Assembly: GCA_018806915.1 (NCBI GenBank)
Contig: JAGKQI010000103.1
Location: 1,674,001 to 1,738,000 of the forward strand
Length of the DNA: 64,000 bases
Direction: 5' to 3'
From: Phytophthora colocasiae
Lineage: Eukaryota; Oomycota; Peronosporomycetes; Peronosporales; Peronosporaceae
A program made the position numbers and the translations under genes. The notes below the pieces were generated by a model. The model was not told where the DNA came from. It was given only the letters and a program-made list of their open reading frames with translations, and did no database searches. How positions within the stretch are numbered: position 1 is the first letter of the stretch; each line of letters starts with the position of its first letter. Below are positions 10,238-18,508 of the stretch, one piece after another.

Positions 10238-10771
10238 ATGGGGGCTAGTGGAGATCCTCCTGATCCAGGTGCGCTGAAAAGCGCTTCTGAAGCTGCTTTA
10301 GCAGAGAACCCTCCAAGAGATAAGTCCGGTAAACAAGGAAATACAACCGAAGAGATGAAGGTTGCGAAAAGCGATTTGGGGGGAACCAGAGCAGACGAAG
10401 AAAATCAACGCTCAGTCTACGACGAAGTCGAAGATGTGTGGGAGACAAAGCATAGTTCCCTGTCATTTGAAGCTATGTATGAAAAATTGCTGGAGTGTAG
10501 AACACAAGACGCGTGGGAACAAGAGTACCACGAAGAGGGACTGGTGCAGAACATGTTTTCCAGTGTGTTTTTACAGCAAAAGAAGACAGAGTTGCCTGAG
10601 GAAAAAGCACACTATCCCAATCTTGAGAATGAGGAGATCATGCAACTGCTGCGACTGTTTGATACGCTGGTTAGTCAACACGATGGTACGATCCAACAAT
10701 GGCAACGGATGCTTCGGGATATTGCAGTATCGGTCTACAATAGCAGAAGTACTTTGTTGGATATTATTTAG
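10238..10771 (+). CDS. Unrecognised protein, probably the first part of a longer gene
   Basis: 177 aa, no recognised family. It is rich in Glu, Gln and Lys. The first 60 residues look disordered, and the segment from about 75 to 175 is mostly predicted-helical in character. The stop codon (TAG, 10769-10771) is followed directly by about 125 further codons in the same frame with similar composition, ending near the left edge of a hAT element at about 11167. Either the TAG is a nonsense mutation or it lies in a retained intron: 10727-10771 begins GTATCG, ends TTTAG and keeps the frame, but at 45 bases would be unusually short. The gene may have been cut by the hAT insertion. No function is proposed. 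Confidence 0.4.
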   Translation: MGASGDPPDPGALKSASEAALAENPPRDKSGKQGNTTEEMKVAKSDLGGTRADEENQRSVYDEVEDVWETKHSSLSFEAMYEKLLECRTQDAWEQEYHEEGLVQNMFSSVFLQQKKTELPEEKAHYPNLENEEIMQLLRLFDTLVSQHDGTIQQWQRMLRDIAVSVYNSRSTLLDII

Positions 10772-11166
10772 TTGAAGGAAAGTAACCTCAAAGTGCAGCG
10801 CGCCCAAACTGAGAATCCCTGGTCGCACAATCCGCTCCTGAGCCCAACCCCAGCGGATACGGACGATCCTATAGAAGAAAAGCCGTCTACCATTGTCCAG
10901 TTCAAAACGGATGTATATTCATCTGAAGAGATCGCAACTATGCGGAGAGAGTTCGAAACCCCCTACGACTTTCCAACGGAACTAAGAGCACCTACAGAAG
11001 TGGAGGAACGTATTGTACAGGGAATGCTAGAAGGCACTATACTCGCGCAGTCATTACCACAGTTTCTGAAGCGAACGGCGGATAATACTATGTTGAGGCT
11101 AATCCAGAACACCATACATGCAGGGGTCTCCAAAAATGTATTGTTATTGAAAAAGGGGTATTATTG
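10772..11166 (+). pseudogene. In-frame continuation of the 10.2-kb gene beyond a stop codon
   Basis: After the TAG the same frame stays open with acidic, Thr/Glu-rich sequence up to about residue 125 (ending near VSKNVLLLKKG). The composition then changes at the presumed end of the hAT element. No Met starts this part naturally; the first codon is TTG. It is best read as the 3' part of the preceding gene, lost from the product by the stop and then truncated by the transposon. Confidence 0.35.
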
Positions 11167-13205
11167 TAGGGGGACAATAAGGGAGGGAGCGGCCATCTCA
11201 ATATTTGGCACTTACGCAATTATTGGAAAGGGGGTCTCTATCTACTTCTTCCAGATTAAGAACTACGGTTTTAGAGATCTGCTTCTTCTTCGTTGTCGTC
11301 CTCAACTGCGCGTTTCACGGCGTTCGAAATCACTTCGTCCGTCACTAAGTCCCAGTTCATCTTCAGGTAAAGTAAGGTCTCGAGCGTCTCATGACTGATG
11401 CTTTTCCGAAGATACCCCAGCATGCACTTAATCTTGGAGAAAAGACGCTCTACTTGTACCGAAGTGGCTGGCAGCCACGTGAGATCCGAGTATATTGATG
11501 CCTCCTTTACGCGCATTGCAGCTCGAATGTTGATCGACTCCATCACTTCTTTTCCTGTACGCCGTCGTTTTTTGCCTGATGTCTCCAAGTTGGTTTCCGG
11601 TTCTTCTTGGATACGGCGCCGTTTTGCCTTCTTACTGGCAGATTTTGCAGCGCGTGCTGCTACAATTTCTGGGCGGATGAGTCTAGCCAGCGTTGCGGCT
11701 TCTTTGGTGGTTAGGACAGAATCCTGATTATTTTGTACCTTCACGACAGCTCTTTCAAAGTCCTTGGACTGAATAATGGTGGCTTCGGTTGATAGGCGTG
11801 TCTTCATCTCTGAAAACTCTAACAACAGCTCGTCAAAAATATCACGTACCAGGCTCAAAGAGATTTTGTCGGTTTGTAGCTTCTGCGTTGTCGAATCTAG
11901 TATCTTCAGGTCCTCCAAGAGCTGCATGATCCGAACGTGTTCCTCTGCGGATGGCAAGAAGTCGACAATGGGTTTGCGCCGATAGTCTGAATCCGGTACG
12001 TCCTTGGGAAGATCCCGTTCGACTTGCGTGTCGTTGACGAAAAGATGTAGATACGGCTGGAGTTCTTCGTACCGACGCAGAAGTCGGAACACCCCACCCC
12101 ATCGGATTTCATGGAGCGGAACAGGCATGAGTTTGCAACCGTTCCTTCTCAAAATGGCTATGCGCTTGACCGTCTTGAGTTTGCGCTGAAGCGTCGCGAT
12201 TTTTTTTATTAAAGGCATGGAAGCTTTAATGTGATCTTGCACAGCAAGGTTGAATCTGTGTGAGGCACAACCAATCATGGGAACTCCCGTCCGCTTCGAG
12301 ATAGCACAGTTAGTGTTCATGTTTTCACACACAACCGCCACTAGATTGCTCAGGTCTAATTTGTAGTGGTCCAGAATCATATCCAAGAACTGAATGTGCT
12401 CGTCAGCTGACATTGATGTTTCGTCCACGAAAGTAGAAAGAGCCAAGAAACGAGTCATCGTCTTAGTAGCCACAAATACGGCCAGTGAATGCTGGGCAGA
12501 GTCCGTCAAACCGTCAAATATCAGCACGTATTGCTGACTTTTGAGCTCTTCTATAATAGCAGGTTCCATTAATTCCACGCAGCTTTTCATTCGCGCGAGA
12601 AGTGTTTTCGAGTTGATCTTGTTGTACTTAACCGCTTCTCGAAACACGTCGTCATCGACTGACGAAAATGGAAGATCCTTAAGCACCGCAAGTTTCATCC
12701 AACCATGCGTAGTACGGGAGTCCTTATCGACAAACATGTCCATAGTGACGGGGATTCGTTGTCGAACGCAACGCTCCAGCACTCGCTCATAGTCTGGGTG
12801 GCGCCGCAGATGCGAGATGAGGTTATGATAGCCGCGACTTCGGTCCTGAAAGATGAAGGTGTTGCATCCGTTGCAGGTTCTTCCTCCGCTTGTTTGGTCT
12901 CGATACATCAACGAACAGATCTCCTTGTTCGAGAGACCAGGGTCTAAGGTAGCCATGGATGACGAGGGTGAACAAGTTGAGTAGAAGAGTGTTGGACTTG
13001 GTTCGCAAAATCGGAAATGCCAGCATGAGAGTGGCTGTGGTCCCCGGCACGGTGGGAGAGGTTTCGAGGACTGCTTTACTCCTCGACTCTTACCGGATCT
13101 TTATAGTATCTTATAAGTTGAAGTTGACAATAATATTGTCAATTAAGGGTACGTTCATCAATAAGGGATTGAGACGCCTCCAGCCCCGTCAATCCCTAAT
13201 CCCTA
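11167..13205 (-). mobile_element. hAT DNA transposon with intact transposase frame
   Basis: Encloses a complete hAT transposase (11271-12956). The proposed ends are tentative. At 11167 the plus strand reads TAGGGGGACAATAAGGGAG, with GGCCATCTCAAT further in. On the minus strand from 13205 it reads TAGGGATTAGGGATTGAC, with GGCGTCTCAAT further in. Both start TAGGG and share CTCAAT at the same depth, as imperfect hAT inverted repeats might. The flanking 8-bp sequences do not match as a clean target duplication, so the borders could be off. Confidence 0.5.
11271..12956 (-). CDS. hAT family transposase
   Basis: 561 aa, uninterrupted. Cuts and pastes the host element. Domains seen: an N-terminal BED-type zinc finger (Cys28, Cys31, His49, His53), an RNase H-like catalytic core with DGLTDS (Asp148), the hAT CxxH motif in GCASHRFNL (Cys230, His233), a charged insertion rich in Lys/Arg at about 430-470, and a C-terminal hATC dimerisation segment with SVQVERLFSKIKCMLG, where the Glu of VERLFS fits the third catalytic acid. 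The position usually held by the second acid reads CENMNTN, so Glu replaces the common Asp. Full length with no stops or shifts, so possibly active. Neighbours are an interrupted gene on the left and a broken MULE on the right. Confidence 0.88.
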   Translation of the reverse strand: MATLDPGLSNKEICSLMYRDQTSGGRTCNGCNTFIFQDRSRGYHNLISHLRRHPDYERVLERCVRQRIPVTMDMFVDKDSRTTHGWMKLAVLKDLPFSSVDDDVFREAVKYNKINSKTLLARMKSCVELMEPAIIEELKSQQYVLIFDGLTDSAQHSLAVFVATKTMTRFLALSTFVDETSMSADEHIQFLDMILDHYKLDLSNLVAVVCENMNTNCAISKRTGVPMIGCASHRFNLAVQDHIKASMPLIKKIATLQRKLKTVKRIAILRRNGCKLMPVPLHEIRWGGVFRLLRRYEELQPYLHLFVNDTQVERDLPKDVPDSDYRRKPIVDFLPSAEEHVRIMQLLEDLKILDSTTQKLQTDKISLSLVRDIFDELLLEFSEMKTRLSTEATIIQSKDFERAVVKVQNNQDSVLTTKEAATLARLIRPEIVAARAAKSASKKAKRRRIQEEPETNLETSGKKRRRTGKEVMESINIRAAMRVKEASIYSDLTWLPATSVQVERLFSKIKCMLGYLRKSISHETLETLLYLKMNWDLVTDEVISNAVKRAVEDDNEEEADL

Positions 13206-13480
13206 CTTATTTGGAGAGCCCTGCCATACATGCTCAAGTGGAGGGTGAGCTGTTGTTCCGTCTACCAAACCAATTCCCGGTGTATGCAGACTTCCAAACC
13301 TGTGCAATGCCATGCTACAGGGCGCAAAACGCAGAGACTTTGATTTAGGAGAGCTCACGCAAAGGTAGATATAAAAATGGTTCGTATACAGACCGGATCT
13401 GACTGAGGTTCAGGCTTTGTGTTCTGAAGTATGAACGGAAGATGTTAGGCACTTTAGTCCTATGGGCGACCTACAGTGAT

Positions 13481-14634
13481 CTAGATAGAGACCGAGTCAG
13501 AGGTGACGGCGACAGGAGCAGGGTCCATCGACTCGTCCACGTCGCTCTCGATGTCGGAGGGTGTATCGGCGGGATGAGGGAGCTCGATTCGCTCACGAGG
13601 AGCTCGGTTGGCACGACCACGAGGAACGTCGCTGATGCGACGAACATACTCAGCAGAAATCGTCTTTATCACTGTCACAAATGTGGCCATTGATGGGTGC
13701 GGAGTAGGAAGCCTACCATTGAGCTCCCTGTTAAAGCGCTCGAGAGGATTGTTCGTTCTTGCGATCAACTCGTTGCCGACACCACACACGTTCCACACAT
13801 CGATAGTGCACTTCTCTAGCCATGTACGTCTAAAGTAGCCCCAGAATTCTCCCCATTTTGAGTTTGAGTAGTCTACCTGAGCTAGTGCACAACGCGTCTT
13901 GATCTCTCGTTTTACCCATTTGATGCCTCGCTCTACGTGGCTGCGTTCAATCACTGTCAGCGTGTCCAGGACACCGCGACTCATTGCAATCGAGCACTCA
14001 ATCTCTGGGATTGCGTAACGTTTCATGGTTCGACGTAGCGCTTGTTTCATATGAAATAGGCATCCTATATGGTATCGTAGCAGAGCAACTTGAGTCGGGT
14101 GTGCCCACCCCACGAGGCGCGTGGGTTTTGTCAGGTCTTTCGGGTTCATGGTTGCGTAGTGAAACTGAAAGAACGGGACGGACTCGTCTAGCGCTAGCGA
14201 GACAGGCGGTGTCTCAATCATACCGTGTATGTTAGCAGAATAGTGTTGATTTCTTGCATGGTTCACACGACTAATGACTTGGTTCTCGGACAAGCCACGT
14301 ACTACGTCGGGAATTTCATCGTCGTAGAACTGCTTGCGGAGTTTCTTTCAGACATCCCGAGCTCGCCAATCGCGATGCTCCACCGCTAGATGGTCCGCCG
14401 CTGCCTTCATCTCGTCCTCGACGTCTCGAATTGTGGTTGCTTCTATGAGATTGTCACGGCACGTGTACTAGCGTAACCCATTGAAGCAATAGAGTACTCC
14501 ATCTTTCCTTTACAGCCTGTGCGATATTTGGAACAGCGGTACCCGATCTTGCGCTGTGACTGTAACGGGGTTACACGGCGCTGCGCGCCTTGGCTACAAT
14601 AGGTGTGGTATACACCATCCAGGTCACAAGTCAC
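13481..14634 (-). pseudogene. MULE-family transposase remnant, catalytic core deleted
   Basis: Read from 14634 downwards on the minus strand, it begins with a zinc-finger segment (GYRCSKYRTGCKGKM, FLYWCH/WRKY-like) typical of Mutator-like transposases. A frameshift near 14455 moves to the frame starting DNLIEATTIRDVEDEMK. A TGA near 14347 then replaces the Trp expected in WKKLRKQF. The last 270 codons (13481-14293) are open and contain FHYATMNPKDL, GWAHPTQ, GCLFHMKQ and RTNNPLERFNREL. In related transposases the segment with the first two catalytic acids lies between GWAHP and GCxFH. Here the two are only about 12 residues apart, so roughly a hundred residues are missing. A dead, non-autonomous copy. 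Confidence 0.8.
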
Positions 14635-15377
14635 AGATCCGTGTACAACACATAGTGTTTCTCACACGTCACACATGTAGCCAGTTGCTGGCTGTTAGCT
14701 CAGAGCCACACATTACATTTGATTAGGATTTAGTATGTTAGATACTAAATCCGTTACATTCAGGATTAGGGCAATAAAATAAATAAAAATCAGTTTGCAT
14801 TTTACATAATTAGTGTTAGTTCCTTTATTATAGGGACACTGATTGTGAGAGTCCCGTATTTAGTGGACTACTTGGTTCTTGTATAGAACCGAAGGCTAGT
14901 GCCTTGCAAGCAGGACTCTACGAGTCAACCCAACTTCCTCTGTGCCGTGCACACCTACGCAGCCCCGCTGCAGTGACGCCCAAGCCCTCGCGCACTTGTA
15001 CCCTTTAAAGTAGCACGTTGTGCGCTCGGGCTGGGGCAGATCATCTCCTCCACTGGCAGCTTTGCCGTTGTACATCGGTAGCTGACAGTTGCCGCCTTCC
15101 CCACTAGTCTTAGCTCCCGCCTCCTCTTCAAGCTCTTCGCCGCCTGTATCACCACCGTCTCTGTATCTCGGGGGGCATGGAGTAAGCCCTCCACGGCCTC
15201 TATCTCCGCACGGCGGCCCCTGCCCACTCCCTTGTGTCTCGCGCTGCATCTTCCGATATGAGCACACTTGGTCACCACTCAATTTCTGAACCTGTATCTG
15301 AACATCACCAGCACAAAAATCAGTTCCTAGATCAGATCAGTTCTGTATACGAACCATTTTAAAGCTAAGCCACGCAA
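14635..15377. other. Unassigned sequence between MULE remnant and LINE
   Basis: About 740 bases. The left half is AT-rich and contains the palindrome at 14726-14752. The right half is GC-rich, with CCTCCT/GCCGCC runs. It may include the 5' untranslated part of the LINE and an unrelated repeat end. Open frames on the minus strand (14896-15282) look like compositional accidents. Confidence 0.35.
14726..14752. repeat. Perfect palindrome, 11-bp arms
   Basis: GGATTTAGTAT, a 5-base loop GTTAG, then ATACTAAATCC. The arms pair perfectly. It sits in AT-rich sequence between two mobile elements and may be the tip of a transposon end or a cruciform-forming site. Confidence 0.6.
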
Positions 15378-18300
15378 ATGCTGGGAGAGACTAAACAGGT
15401 ATGCTATAACGCTCAACAGCACTCAGTACACCTGATTTTCTGGACTCGAGAAGCAGCTAATAAATGGGCAAGGGTTTATAAATCGGTGCCATTTCGTAGC
15501 AGACGATTCTTGCTCACTAACGCACACCCGGACGATATACTGGAGGATGGGTCAGTGGAGGAACAAGCTGCAAGGGTGTGGAGTCGCCAAGTGGGTCGAG
15601 ATGGATTGACGAACGAACGTCAACATGATCGCTACAAAGTGAAGCTTCTCAATGTTTCGCGATTTCTGGACGAAGCTGGGTTGGACGCCTACATAAGGTC
15701 CAAGTTCAACGAAGAATTTACGACATTTCAAGAGCCAAAATGGGGAAGACAGACGTTCCAAACAGGAGCTTGGGAGATTTACTTCAAGTCTCCGGCTTGC
15801 CCAGCGTTTCTGGATGGAATTCGCTTTATCAATTGGGTTGGAACTAAAATATTAGTCCATCACGCAGGAAATAACCCAGCACCACCCTGCTATAACTGTG
15901 GAAGGCCTGGTCACACTGTTGCGCAATGTAGAGCATCATCTGATCACTGGAAAGCAGAAAGTAGCTGCCTGACAGTGACAGCAACGGAGCTTAAGCTACT
16001 GAAAAAAGGAAAATCCACAGTAACCAGCTTTGAAGAGCTTCAGCATATGTGGAAGGCATTACAAGAGCGGAAAATGGAGAACGAGGGGGCAGCAGGTGCT
16101 CAGGAAACGCAGGAGTATTCTCAGAAGGAGAGAGACACGGCCGAGGAGAAGAAATCGACGCAGGCCGAACAACAAGGAGAGGGATCGAAATGGTTTATGC
16201 CAAAGTCACAAGGGCGACGAGGCAAAGCAACAAAACCGTTTGTACGTGATTATATGAAAACAAATGCAGAAAACCCTGAAACAAATGTATCAGAGAACCA
16301 GGAAGATATCGATTTAGTTAGTGAGGATGGATCACAGATGGAATCTGCAGAGGAGGACAAGGCGAGCTCGACAGAACCGAGAAACATCAGACGTCCCCAA
16401 GCACTCTCACGACAGCAGAGACTAATCATGGAGGCGCTAGCTCGACGGGACCAACAGCCAAACTGGGAGCTAACGAGATGTCTTCAAGAGTTGGACATTG
16501 AGAGCCTAGATCTCTCCACGGAGTCGGGGCAGAGAGTAATAGACGCTTGTGGTCTATTCCCCACTATGACACCAGCAACTGGAAACTGCCAGTATTTCGC
16601 GATTGCAATGGCCTTGCTATCTGAAACTTTCAGGACGTCTGAAGGAACCGCGGCAATCGAGAGTATTACTGCGAAATTGAAAAAGGGTATGGTGATGGCA
16701 TTATCCCATGGGTATGAAGAAGAGTATCTCCATGAGAATCGAAAGGCGCTCCTACAGAGGTGGGTAGATCAAGCAGCTGAATTGACAGTGGACGAATCCA
16801 AGAGGATGTTGATGGAACAGGTAGAGGATATCTGTTCAACTAGCTCAAAACGTACATCTTTCCTAGCGAAAACACTTTGGGGATCCGAGCTAACCTTATG
16901 GCTTACGTGTAAACTCCTGAAACGACCCATTTACGTTATTGTAGCACGGGATGGTCTACAATGTCCCAGTTTTCAAGTGTTTGAACCACTCAAGCGAACA
17001 ACCGCAGAATTCGAGATTGAAACAGCAGGGGAATTCAACATCGAGCCGAAAGAATGGTTAAAGCGTTTACAGCATCAGTGTAAACATCCGACAGTCACCC
17101 GGCACCTTCCAATTGTTCTCCAATACGGAACACAGCATTACTCCTGGCTAAAATTTGGACAGGAAGAAAACGTACAAATGGAGGATAACGTGGAAACACT
17201 TCCAATAGCGTTGAGTGAGGGGAGTGAAAAGAAGAAGCGTTCGTTGGCGGATATGGCAGAAGGGTTGCAGAAGTGTACAACAGGAGGATCTATCTCAGGA
17301 GAAATCGAGCAGAATGAGGTAGCCTCAATGGAATCGCTTCCTAGAAACATGACTGAGCAGCTTGAGAAAGCTATAAATCAACAAGGACTCACGACTCAAG
17401 ATCGCCAAGAGCTCCAAAGTATTATCGAGAGTGGAGGACCCCGGAAGGAAGACCAACTGGAGATTTCAAAACTGGGAGCTACAAGGTTATCCCCAGCGGT
17501 ACAAAAACTTCTGATCGGACTGGACTGGGACGACCGTCCTCAAGTAGAACTCATGGAGTTCATGGCTGCAACAAAAGTTGAAACGCTGAAAATGTGGCAG
17601 CAGAATCTGCTTGACGAGGACATGGCAAGTGACGCTTCTCCGAACAACAGTGATGTAGAAATGGATGAAACGAAGAGATTCAAGCAATCTTCGAGGATTA
17701 CAAAGGAGAACTGTCCACAAGAACCGGATCCTCCGGACGATATACCTGTTGCAGACTATCGAAGACGGTTTGCTCTTCACAGGATATCTACAAGTGAAAG
17801 GCGTCGAGAGGAACACATTCAAAGGGAGCACTGGAATGGTCTAGCGGGGGAATGGAAAACCTTCAGCAGCTTAATTTTTCCAGCACTACCAGCAGACTCA
17901 CCAGTGTGGAGAAATGCAGTGAAAGCACACCCATTCAAGTTGTTGCACAGTTTACAAACAGTCGATTCCCCGGAGTTTGTGCTGCGATCTGTAAATGCGA
18001 GTATTCTACAAGAATGGACCCGAAAAATCCGGATCGACTGCCTACACCATGGACTGGTCACATTGCGTGACTTGCAGGGAGATGATTCCAGCAAAGATCA
18101 GTTGAACGAGACTATTAACTATTTGGTGGCTGAAAGAGATGAAATGGTCAACGATTCGTACATCCACGGACGGGACTTATGGGCCCAGCTTCGACAGTAC
18201 AAACCTGAAAGAGTGGGGCTGCTTAAACTCTGCAAGAGAGCACAGGCAGGTCAACTAGCGAGGCTAATAGTTGCAGCATATTCTTATGCACCTGAACTGG

Positions 18301-18506
18301 CAGTGATGAACGGACATCAGCTACCTCAAGGAAGAATTGACGGTCCCTCCTTGGTGAAACGATTACTCCACGCTTTTAAGGAACATGACGAACTCAAGAA
18401 AGTTTGGTACAGGGCTGATCCAGACGGTAACTTGGCGGCGTTTGAGTCGACGATTGCTACATTGTCTCTAAATCTGCAGGAGCAGGTTGAGACAATGGAG
18501 GAATAG
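15378..18506 (+). CDS. LINE ORF1: CCHC zinc knuckle and OTU cysteine protease domain
   Basis: 1,042 aa, open throughout. Residues 1-165 resemble the RNA-binding N-terminal region of LINE ORF1 proteins. A CCHC zinc knuckle CYNCGRPGHTVAQC is at 171-184. After a charged linker, residues 393-593 look like an OTU deubiquitinase fold: GNCQYFA at 402-408 with catalytic Cys404, WGSELTLWL at about 501, and HYSW with His587. The Asp usually preceding the Gly-Asn-Cys is replaced by Thr (ATGNC). The C-terminal 400 residues are unassigned. In the element this protein should bind the RNA; the OTU domain may remove ubiquitin from the particle or host factors, which is inference. The stop is two bases before ORF2. 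Confidence 0.8.
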   Translation: MLGETKQVCYNAQQHSVHLIFWTREAANKWARVYKSVPFRSRRFLLTNAHPDDILEDGSVEEQAARVWSRQVGRDGLTNERQHDRYKVKLLNVSRFLDEAGLDAYIRSKFNEEFTTFQEPKWGRQTFQTGAWEIYFKSPACPAFLDGIRFINWVGTKILVHHAGNNPAPPCYNCGRPGHTVAQCRASSDHWKAESSCLTVTATELKLLKKGKSTVTSFEELQHMWKALQERKMENEGAAGAQETQEYSQKERDTAEEKKSTQAEQQGEGSKWFMPKSQGRRGKATKPFVRDYMKTNAENPETNVSENQEDIDLVSEDGSQMESAEEDKASSTEPRNIRRPQALSRQQRLIMEALARRDQQPNWELTRCLQELDIESLDLSTESGQRVIDACGLFPTMTPATGNCQYFAIAMALLSETFRTSEGTAAIESITAKLKKGMVMALSHGYEEEYLHENRKALLQRWVDQAAELTVDESKRMLMEQVEDICSTSSKRTSFLAKTLWGSELTLWLTCKLLKRPIYVIVARDGLQCPSFQVFEPLKRTTAEFEIETAGEFNIEPKEWLKRLQHQCKHPTVTRHLPIVLQYGTQHYSWLKFGQEENVQMEDNVETLPIALSEGSEKKKRSLADMAEGLQKCTTGGSISGEIEQNEVASMESLPRNMTEQLEKAINQQGLTTQDRQELQSIIESGGPRKEDQLEISKLGATRLSPAVQKLLIGLDWDDRPQVELMEFMAATKVETLKMWQQNLLDEDMASDASPNNSDVEMDETKRFKQSSRITKENCPQEPDPPDDIPVADYRRRFALHRISTSERRREEHIQREHWNGLAGEWKTFSSLIFPALPADSPVWRNAVKAHPFKLLHSLQTVDSPEFVLRSVNASILQEWTRKIRIDCLHHGLVTLRDLQGDDSSKDQLNETINYLVAERDEMVNDSYIHGRDLWAQLRQYKPERVGLLKLCKRAQAGQLARLIVAAYSYAPELAVMNGHQLPQGRIDGPSLVKRLLHAFKEHDELKKVWYRADPDGNLAAFESTIATLSLNLQEQVETMEE

Positions 18507-18508
18507 GT

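Noticed and set aside
10727..10771. 45-base intron in the 10.2-kb gene
   Set aside because: Frame fits, but the length is below that of the other introns seen (59-85 bases) and GTATCG is a weak donor; noted only as an alternative.
14896..15282. Minus-strand 128-codon frame upstream of the LINE
   Set aside because: Gly/Arg-rich with no motif, lying in GC-rich low-complexity DNA; looks like a composition effect.
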